Shown: in pieces, positions 20,855-25,833 of the stretch
How the letters are laid out: the number at the start of each line of letters is the position of its first letter
Numbering within the stretch: the stretch's first letter is position 1
NCBI GenBank assembly: GCA_902465435.1
Contig: CABQNH010000029.1
Coordinates: 1 to 25,833, forward strand
DNA length: 25,833 nucleotides
Direction of reading: 5' to 3'
Origin: an uncultured Eubacteriales bacterium
GTDB lineage: Bacteria > Bacillota > Clostridia > Oscillospirales > Oscillospiraceae
Notes under the pieces: generated by a model
The model's database searches: none
The model's input: only the letters and a program-made list of their open reading frames with translations
What the model was told of the DNA's origin: nothing
Made by a program: the position numbers and the translations under genes

Positions 20855-22228
20855 TCACAAAATCAGAGTTTTCACGATGACCGGAAGCGCCTGCCCCTGC
20901 GCGACCGGCTCGCCGACATCCAAATAAGCGTCGGGCGGCAGAAAAAGACCGTCCAGGCACAAAATGGGCGCGTCCCGCCGCCGGACGTCAAGCGCCTGTC
21001 CCAGCGCCTTGGCCATATCCTCCTGCAGAACGAAAACGTTCGGCTGCCCTGCATGCAGCGTCGGCGCAAGGGCATCGGCAAGCTGCCGCAGTGCCGCATA
21101 GCTCGGGTTTTTCAGGCCGGGAAAGGCCAGCGCGCAGGGGGTGTCGTAGCGGGCGCGCTGCGCGGCGATCTGTGCTTGCAGCACAGACGGCGCGAGCGCA
21201 AGCGCCTCCTGCGTCAGGGAAATTGCCGGCAGGTTTTGCAGCGGAAAGGAAATGCCGCGATAAAACACCGTGCTGCCGGACAGCTCCGTCGTGTGACAGC
21301 CCGCGCCGATGACGGTCGCGCGGATGGCGTCGGGGCAGGCAAGGCGGTGTACATCCGGCGGAAGCCTGCGCAGGATTGCCCGCGCCAGCAGCACGCCGAG
21401 GTCGCCGTAGGCCGTCCAGTCCGTATCCGGCGCGTCCATCAGGGCGCCGACGCCGCCGGAGAAGGACAAAAGCGTGTCTTTTCCCGGAGTTTCGATGGTT
21501 TTGTCTGTAATGAAGTGAGCAAATTCCGCGTCCTTTGGGCAATAGCCCAGCGCCTGCATCAGAATGTCCGCCAGACGCTCCGCCACGGGAGTCAACGCGC
21601 GCTCTGAGGCCGCATCGCCGACCGAAAGGCCGCAGCGTTCCCGCAATACCGGCGAGACGTAGGTAATGGTTTGCGCCTTGTCATAGCACACGAGGCGGCC
21701 GCCGACATTGAGACAGCCGGAATCGCAAAGCGTGCCGCAGTGGAAGCGGGCGAAGTTGGTCGTGCCGCCGCCGATATCAAGATTCAGTACTGAAGCGCGC
21801 AGCTCCTTCGAGCGCTTCTGCGCGCCCGCGCCCTTTCCGGCGAGGATGCTTTCAAGCTGCGGTCCCGCCGTCGCGACCACAAAATCTCCCGCGAAGTCTG
21901 CAAGCGAGTGCAGCACCGCTTTCGCGTTTGCGCGGCGTGCCGTCTCGCCGGTGATCATGACTGCGCCGGTCTGCACCGCCTCGCGCTGCACGCCCGCCGC
22001 GCGGTACTCCGCCGCCACGATTTCGCGCAGCGCCTGTGCGTCGATGACCGTTTCGGACTTCAAGGGCGTGAAGTGGACGGCGCTTTGATAGAGAACGGTC
22101 TTTTCGGCAATCACGATTTTGGGAACGGAAAAGCCTGCCGCCTCGTTCCGCAGCTTCAGCTGCGAAAAGATGACCTGCGTCGTCGTCGTGCCGACGTCGA
22201 TGCCGACGGAAAGGATCTCCTGCGTCAT
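20855..22228 (-). CDS. eutA: Ethanolamine ammonia-lyase reactivase EutA
   Basis: A 457-residue actin/Hsp70-fold ATPase that removes damaged cobalamin from EutBC and restores activity. VGIDVGTTTTQVIFSQLKLR is the phosphate-1 loop, LNLDIGGGTTNFARFHCG the phosphate-2 loop, and GAVMITGETARRANAKAVL and VIGAGCHTTELSGSTVFYR are further EutA signatures. It opens MTQEILS at ATG 22228, overlapping the ADH stop by 4 nt with GGAGG 7 nt upstream. The same frame is open 181 codons further, inside the ADH gene, but that is a GC-rich shadow. It ends 8 nt before eutB. Confidence 0.95.
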   Translation of the reverse strand: MTQEILSVGIDVGTTTTQVIFSQLKLRNEAAGFSVPKIVIAEKTVLYQSAVHFTPLKSETVIDAQALREIVAAEYRAAGVQREAVQTGAVMITGETARRANAKAVLHSLADFAGDFVVATAGPQLESILAGKGAGAQKRSKELRASVLNLDIGGGTTNFARFHCGTLCDSGCLNVGGRLVCYDKAQTITYVSPVLRERCGLSVGDAASERALTPVAERLADILMQALGYCPKDAEFAHFITDKTIETPGKDTLLSFSGGVGALMDAPDTDWTAYGDLGVLLARAILRRLPPDVHRLACPDAIRATVIGAGCHTTELSGSTVFYRGISFPLQNLPAISLTQEALALAPSVLQAQIAAQRARYDTPCALAFPGLKNPSYAALRQLADALAPTLHAGQPNVFVLQEDMAKALGQALDVRRRDAPILCLDGLFLPPDAYLDVGEPVAQGQALPVIVKTLIL

Positions 22229-23301
22229 TGCGCCGCCTCCCGCAGGATCGTGCGCAGGGCAGACTTGTCGGCCGGACGCGGATTGCTGTCCGCGCAGGCG
22301 TCCTGCAGCGCCGCAGTGCAGACGGCGTCCATGGTGTCGTGCAGCGCCTGCGGCGGGATCCCGGCCTGCGCAAGCGTGGCGGGCAGTGCAAGCTGCCGTT
22401 TCAGTCCGTGCAGACGCTGCACCAGATTGCGCGCGCAAAGCGCGTCCGTGCTTCCGGGGAAGCCCGCCGCCTGCGCCAGACTTGCATACGGCTGCGGCCA
22501 CTGCTGCGCGTTGAACTTCACAATGTGCGGCAGAAGCACGCCGCACAGCCGCCCGTGCGGAATGTGGAACTGACCGCCGAGCGCGTGCGCCAGTGCGTGG
22601 CACAGCCCCAGACCCGCGTGGTCGAAGGCAAGCCCGGCCATTGTCGCGGCCGCGTGTACTGTGCCGCGCGCTTCCGTGTCGCCCGCGAAGGAGCGCGGCA
22701 GCGCGGCGAGGAGCCGGGAGAACGCGCCCTCGGCAAGGCAGCTGGAGAAGGCGGAGGCGTGCTTGGCGCAAATTGCCTCCACGCAGTGGGAAACGGCGTC
22801 CATACCGCTCTCTGCGATCAGCCTGGGCGGCAGCTTCTGTAGGAGCGTGTCATCCAAAATCGCGAGCTGCGGCAGCAGCGCGGGATCCACAACGGCGTGC
22901 TTTACGCCCTCATAGGTCAGGATCGAGAAGGACGTAACCTCAGAGCCGGTGCCGGAGGTCGTTGGGACGGCGATAAAATAGGGCCTTTCGTCCAAAAGGG
23001 CAAGCATTCCCTTGGCACAGTCGAGGACGCTCCCGCCGCCCAGTGCCAGCAGAACCTCTGGCTGCGTTCTGCGGAGCTGTGCAATGCCCGCCGCGACGGT
23101 TTGCAGATCGGGGTCGGGCTTGACGTCCGAGAAGAATGACAGCGCAGCACCCGGAATCCGCCGCCCGACGTGCTCCGCCTGCTCGCCCTCCAAAAAGAAT
23201 CTGTCCGTGACGATCAGAACGCGCGACGCGCGCACAGACTCCAGCCTTGCAAGCGCGTCTGTGCCGAAGCAGATCTCCGTTGGACAGCGAAAGAAATTCA
23301 T
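22225..23301 (-). CDS. eutG: Iron-containing alcohol dehydrogenase (EutG/PduQ type)
   Basis: A 358-residue class III (Fe) alcohol dehydrogenase that would reduce acetaldehyde to ethanol and regenerate NAD+ inside the compartment. ALGGGSVLDCAKGM (near 87-100) is the dinucleotide loop, VPTTSGTGSEVTSFSIL the family signature, and IAESGMDAVSHCVEAI with FDHAGLGLCHALAHALGG and FHIPHGRLCG supply the Asp/His metal ligands. EutG and PduQ cannot be told apart firmly, but context favours EutG. AAAGGTGGG lies upstream of the ATG. It is the first gene of the operon; putting ADH first rather than eutS or eutA is notable. Confidence 0.92.
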   Translation of the reverse strand: MNFFRCPTEICFGTDALARLESVRASRVLIVTDRFFLEGEQAEHVGRRIPGAALSFFSDVKPDPDLQTVAAGIAQLRRTQPEVLLALGGGSVLDCAKGMLALLDERPYFIAVPTTSGTGSEVTSFSILTYEGVKHAVVDPALLPQLAILDDTLLQKLPPRLIAESGMDAVSHCVEAICAKHASAFSSCLAEGAFSRLLAALPRSFAGDTEARGTVHAAATMAGLAFDHAGLGLCHALAHALGGQFHIPHGRLCGVLLPHIVKFNAQQWPQPYASLAQAAGFPGSTDALCARNLVQRLHGLKRQLALPATLAQAGIPPQALHDTMDAVCTAALQDACADSNPRPADKSALRTILREAAQ

Positions 23302-23363
23302 GGCAATCCCACCTTTTCACAGCGTAGTATTCCCCAAAACGTGCAGAACATGATGCGAAAGGC

Positions 23364-23394
23364 AAAAAAATCGTCCGCAAATTTTGCGGACGAT
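23364..23394 (-). terminator. Leader hairpin with T-tract upstream of the eut operon
   Basis: ATCGTCCGCAAA (23370-23381) and TTTGCGGACGAT (23383-23394) are perfect complements. Read toward eutG, the stem is followed by seven T (23370-23364), about 63 nt before the start codon. It is either a terminator for anything transcribed from the right or a leader attenuator of the eut operon; the sequence does not decide. Confidence 0.65.
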
Positions 23395-23427
23395 CCAGCG
23401 TGTCAAAAAACCTTTTTGACACGCTGG
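23395..23427. repeat. 15-bp perfect hairpin beside the eut leader terminator
   Basis: CCAGCGTGTCAAAAA (23395-23409) pairs with 23413-23427 over a 3-nt loop. It abuts the T-tailed hairpin at 23370-23394, making a tandem of two strong stems on the eut side of the intergenic region. Confidence 0.75.
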
Positions 23428-23457
23428 CAGGCTATCAAGAAAGTGCGGAATACAAGA

Positions 23458-23501
23458 AACTCGCGCCCGTAGGCGTACGTGGGTACGGTAGAGCGCGAGT
23501 T
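23458..23501. repeat. Two-step palindrome in the divergent intergenic region
   Basis: AACTCGCGC (23458-23466) pairs with 23493-23501, and inside it CCGTA (23467-23471) pairs with TACGG (23484-23488). No T-tract follows on either strand, so it is more likely a structured RNA or protein-binding element than a terminator. Further right an imperfect palindrome spans 23529-23578. I see no gene in 23302-23742. Confidence 0.6.
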
Positions 23502-23592
23502 CCGAAGTAAGTCAAAATAATAAACTTCATCCATTTTTGGACCGTATTTGTTTGAAATTCTCCAAAAATAGAATGGATACGTTTCACAAAGA

Positions 23593-23646
23593 AATTGTCA
23601 AAATTGTTTTCTCATTTTGACGGTTACGGACTTTATTGACAGTCTG
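23593..23646 (-). repeat. Dispersed intergenic repeat, copy B
   Basis: On the minus strand it begins CAGACTGTCAATAAAGTCC and continues GTAACCGTCAAAAT. This 32-nt core (23646-23615) is identical to copy C at 25640-25671 and differs from copy A at four positions. The tail ends TTTTGACAATTT, complementary to the CGTCAAAA part. Confidence 0.75.
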
Positions 23647-23649
23647 AAA

Positions 23650-23676
23650 CGTCTGCAAATTTTGCGGACGATTTTT
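23650..23676 (+). terminator. Hairpin with T-tract facing fprA
   Basis: CGTCTGCAAA and TTTGCGGACG (one G-T pair) form a stem followed by ATTTTT, about 66 nt before the fprA start. It is nearly the same element as the eut-side hairpin at 23370-23394, in mirror orientation. Confidence 0.6.
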
Positions 23677-23687
23677 ACATGCGCGGC

Positions 23688-23717
23688 TTGCCTGCCGTGC
23701 CGCGCGTATGGTATACT
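23688..23717 (+). promoter_or_regulatory. Promoter of the flavodiiron protein gene
   Basis: TTGCCT at 23688-23693, an 18-nt spacer and TATACT at 23712-23717. It lies after the T-tailed hairpin, so that hairpin need not affect fprA. AAGGAGG follows at 23727-23733. Confidence 0.6.
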
Positions 23718-23742
23718 GTTGGAAAAAAGGAGGCTGAATCGG

Positions 23743-25536
23743 ATGAATCAAATTACAAAGGATTGCTATTATATCGGCGTAAATGACCACAGGGTCGATT
23801 TGTTTGAGGGGCAGTATCGCGTTCCCAATGGCATGGCCTACAATTCCTATGTGGTTATGGACGAAAAAATCACCGTGTTCGACACGGTGGACGCAGGCTT
23901 TAAGGACGAATGGCTGGATCGTCTGGCCGCCGTGCTGGACGGCAGGAAGCCGGACTATCTTGTGGTGCAGCATATGGAGCCGGATCACTCGGCCAATATC
24001 CAGCACTTTATGAACACCTATCCCGACGCCGTCGTCGTCTCCAACGCCAAGGCGTTTACGATGATGCGGCAGTTCTTCGGCACGGACTTCGCCGGCCGCA
24101 GCCTGACGGTCAAGGACGGCGATTCGCTTTGCACCGGCCGCCACACCTTTACCTTCGTCTTTGCGCCGATGGTGCATTGGCCGGAGGTCATGGTCACCTA
24201 TGACACGCTGGATAAAACGCTGTTTTCCGCCGACGGCTTCGGCAAATTCGGCGCGCTGGACGTGGAGGAGGATTGGGCCTGCGAAGCGCGGCGTTATTAT
24301 TTCGGCATCGTGGGAAAATACGGCGCGCAGGTGCAGAATCTTTTGAAAAAGGCCGCCGCGCTCGAGATCGCGCGCATCTGTCCGCTGCACGGGCCGGTGC
24401 TGTCCGAGAATCTGGGCGAATACCTGCGGCTTTATGACATCTGGTCCTCCTACGGGGTGGAGTCGGAGGGCATTCTCATTGCCTATACCTCCGTTTACGG
24501 CCACACGCGGCAGGCGGTCATGCTGCTGGCCGAGCAGCTGCGCGCACGCGGCTGCCCAAAGGCCGTTCTGTGCGACCTTGCCCGCGAGGACATGGCCGAG
24601 GCGGTGGAGGATGCCTTCCGCTACGGCCGCCTCGTGCTTGCCACGACGACCTACAATGCCGACATTTTCCCCTTTATGCGCGAATTCATCGATCATTTGA
24701 CCGAACGGAATTTCCAAAACCGAACGGTTGCATTGATCGAAAACGGAACCTGGGCGCCCACTGCCGCAAGGACGATGCGTGCCAAGCTGGAAAAATGCAA
24801 AAACCTCACGATCCTCGATCCCGCTGTGACCATTCGTTCGGCCATGACGGAGGAGAATCAGCAGCAGCTTGCGCAGCTTGCCGACGAGCTGTGCAAGGAC
24901 TATCTGGCGCATTCCGACAAGACGGCGGACAAGCACGACCTTCGCGCGCTCTTTCACATCGGCTACGGCCTTTATGTCGTCACCTGCCGGGATGCGAACC
25001 GCGACAACGGCCTCATTGTCAACGCGGTCATGCAGGTCACGAATGCGCCGAACCGCGTCGCCGTGACGATCAATAAGCAGAACTATTCGCATCACATCAT
25101 CCGGCAAACCGGCGTTCTGAATGTCAACTGCCTGTCTGAGGATGCACCCTTCTCTGTGTTTGAGAACTTCGGCTTCCAAAGCGGCCGGACGGCGGACAAG
25201 TTTGCGGGGATGGAGCTTCTGCGTGCCGATAACGGCGTGGTATTCCTGCCGCGCTATATCAATTCCTTCCTGTCGCTGCAGGTCGAGCGCTATGTGGATC
25301 TCGGCACGCACGGGATGTTCCTCTGCGAGGTCACGGAAGCGCGCGTGATGTCCGACCGCAAGACCATGACCTACGACTTTTATCAGGAGAATGTTAAGCC
25401 GAAGCCCGAAACGGAGGGCAAGAAGGGCTTTGTATGCAAGGTCTGCGGCTATATTTACGAGGGCGACGAGCTGCCGGAGGGCTTTATTTGCCCGCTGTGC
25501 AAGCACGGCGCGGAGGACTTTGAGCCGATTTCCTGA
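23743..25536 (+). CDS. Flavodiiron protein fused to flavin reductase and rubredoxin
   Basis: A 597-residue fusion with four parts. Residues 1 to about 240 are a metallo-beta-lactamase-like diiron domain with HMEPDH (77-82) as iron ligands. About 243-385 is a flavodoxin domain (ILIAYTSVYGHTRQA, TTTYNADIFPFM). About 402-545 is a flavin-reductase-like FMN domain (GYGLYVVTCRDANRDNGLIV, VTINKQNYSHHIIRQTGVLN). About 560-597 is a C-terminal rubredoxin (CKVCGYIYEGDELPEGFICP then LCKHG). Such proteins reduce O2 to water, or NO to N2O, protecting anaerobes; the fused reductase and rubredoxin would shorten the electron path from NAD(P)H. ATG 23743 is set by AAGGAGG 9 nt upstream; the open frame reaches further back through repeats. 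Confidence 0.94.
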   Translation: MNQITKDCYYIGVNDHRVDLFEGQYRVPNGMAYNSYVVMDEKITVFDTVDAGFKDEWLDRLAAVLDGRKPDYLVVQHMEPDHSANIQHFMNTYPDAVVVSNAKAFTMMRQFFGTDFAGRSLTVKDGDSLCTGRHTFTFVFAPMVHWPEVMVTYDTLDKTLFSADGFGKFGALDVEEDWACEARRYYFGIVGKYGAQVQNLLKKAAALEIARICPLHGPVLSENLGEYLRLYDIWSSYGVESEGILIAYTSVYGHTRQAVMLLAEQLRARGCPKAVLCDLAREDMAEAVEDAFRYGRLVLATTTYNADIFPFMREFIDHLTERNFQNRTVALIENGTWAPTAARTMRAKLEKCKNLTILDPAVTIRSAMTEENQQQLAQLADELCKDYLAHSDKTADKHDLRALFHIGYGLYVVTCRDANRDNGLIVNAVMQVTNAPNRVAVTINKQNYSHHIIRQTGVLNVNCLSEDAPFSVFENFGFQSGRTADKFAGMELLRADNGVVFLPRYINSFLSLQVERYVDLGTHGMFLCEVTEARVMSDRKTMTYDFYQENVKPKPETEGKKGFVCKVCGYIYEGDELPEGFICPLCKHGAEDFEPIS

Positions 25537-25602
25537 CGGAAGGCCCGCTTGCGGGCGATTTTGCCCGTCTCCGCTGAGCGGATCAGGGCTTTCTCAATAA
25601 AC

Positions 25603-25639
25603 AGCAAAGGAGCCGGGCAAACCGCCCGGCTCCTTTGCT
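25603..25639. terminator. Hairpin downstream of the flavodiiron gene
   Basis: A perfect 16-bp stem (AGCAAAGGAGCCGGGC at 25603-25618 with 25624-25639) closes a 5-nt loop. No T-run follows directly; copy C of the dispersed repeat starts at the next base and ends in a T-rich stretch. Confidence 0.7.
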
Positions 25640-25690
25640 CAGACTGTCAATAAAGTCCGTAACCGTCAAAACAAGAGAACAAATTTTTTG
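25640..25690 (+). repeat. Dispersed intergenic repeat, copy C
   Basis: Same 32-nt core as copy B (CAGACTGTCAATAAAGTCC then GTAACCGTCAAAA), then CAAGAGAACAAATTTTTTG. It directly abuts the terminator hairpin of the flavodiiron gene. Confidence 0.75.
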
Positions 25691-25756
25691 ATTTTCACTT
25701 TCGTCGCGTCCATTTCACTTTAAGGAAAAATTCAAATAAATTAAGTTAAGGTCGAT

Positions 25757-25833
25757 TGTAAAATGAAGTTGGACACCTAAGAAAAAATCCATAGTGATTT
25801 TCCCCACATGGTAGAATGAAGTTTGCACACAAC
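25757..25833. mobile_element. Possible left end of an insertion sequence, cut by the window edge
   Basis: From about 25680 the DNA becomes AT-rich. GTAAAATGAAGTTGGACAC (25758-25776) and GTAGAATGAAGTTTGCACAC (25811-25830) are imperfect direct repeats about 53 bp apart, and the first is preceded by T to give TGT. Repeated short sites near a TGT end are what transposase-binding ends of some families (for example IS21) look like. No transposase is inside the window, so this is tentative. Confidence 0.3.

Noticed and set aside
20855..22771. A 638-residue open frame containing EutA
   Set aside because: The first 181 codons lie inside the ADH gene in another frame, are Arg/Ala-rich and unlike any EutA. 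The true start is ATG 22228 with a ribosome site and a 4-nt overlap.
23302..23742. EutV-type ANTAR antiterminator pair in the eut leader
   Set aside because: Two hairpins exist, but their loops are short and AT-only; neither shows the six-nt loop with A at position 1 and G at position 4 expected for ANTAR targets.
23302..23742. Cobalamin riboswitch ahead of the eut operon
   Set aside because: No B12-box-like GCCACTG or the surrounding conserved core is visible on the minus strand.
23584..25506. A 640-codon minus-strand open frame opposite the flavodiiron gene
   Set aside because: It is the antisense shadow of a GC-rich gene. The plus strand codes a complete four-domain protein and the minus translation resembles nothing.
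1..25833. CRISPR array or rRNA genes
   Set aside because: No regularly spaced repeats with unique spacers and no rRNA-like stretches were seen; the repeats found are tandem, inverted or dispersed singles.

Overview
The window looks like a chromosomal segment of an anaerobic, probably gut-associated Clostridia (Oscillospiraceae/Ruminococcaceae-like Firmicutes). This rests on AAGGAGG-type ribosome sites, a GC-rich backbone next to a visibly less GC-rich accessory block, a multi-domain flavodiiron protein, a Firmicutes-type ethanolamine operon with a CC-motif-less EutT, and small phage-type XRE regulators. The genus is an inference.

Region 1 (1-2260) is debris of a mobile element. It holds the C-terminal end of a tyrosine recombinase (-), the C-terminal end of a phage replication protein (+), a helicase-loader-like protein fused in frame to a two-helix membrane segment (+), a tiny promoter-equipped ORF (-), and two small HTH regulators facing each other, one with a clear operator dyad upstream.

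Region 2 (about 2235-10294) is an accessory island almost entirely on the minus strand. It is bracketed by a perfect 24-bp inverted repeat, one copy of which abuts the 3' end of a tRNA-Leu(UAG). It carries a nitroreductase; a tight cassette of a PARG-like ADP-ribose hydrolase, a KptA/Tpt1 RNA 2'-phosphotransferase and a GIY-YIG protein; a small four-cysteine protein beside a flavodoxin-fold reductase with a cysteine cluster; and a run of unknown genes. It begins with an ArdA-like antirestriction protein. One gene of this run (8572-8991) is interrupted by an in-frame TGA at codon 9.

Region 3 (10295-12950) holds tRNA-Leu with its own promoter, then a plus-strand pair: an aromatic-acid-exporter-like membrane protein and a cation diffusion facilitator, ended by a very strong hairpin.

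Region 4 (12956-23301, -) is a twelve-gene ethanolamine microcompartment operon in the order ADH-eutA-eutB-eutC-eutL-eutE-eutM-eutT-pduL-like-unknown-eutN-eutH, with start/stop overlaps throughout. Together the genes would import ethanolamine (EutH), cleave it with B12-dependent EutBC (reactivated by EutA, cofactor from EutT), and split acetaldehyde between acetyl-CoA/acetyl-P (EutE, PduL-type) and ethanol (ADH) inside a shell of EutL, EutM and EutN. No eutS, eutK, eutQ or eutVW is seen here.

Region 5 (23302-25833) is a hairpin- and repeat-rich divergent intergenic region, a flavodiiron protein fused to flavin reductase and rubredoxin (+), and an AT-rich right edge that may be the end of an insertion sequence. 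A dispersed repeat of about 55 bp occurs three times, each time between transcription units.
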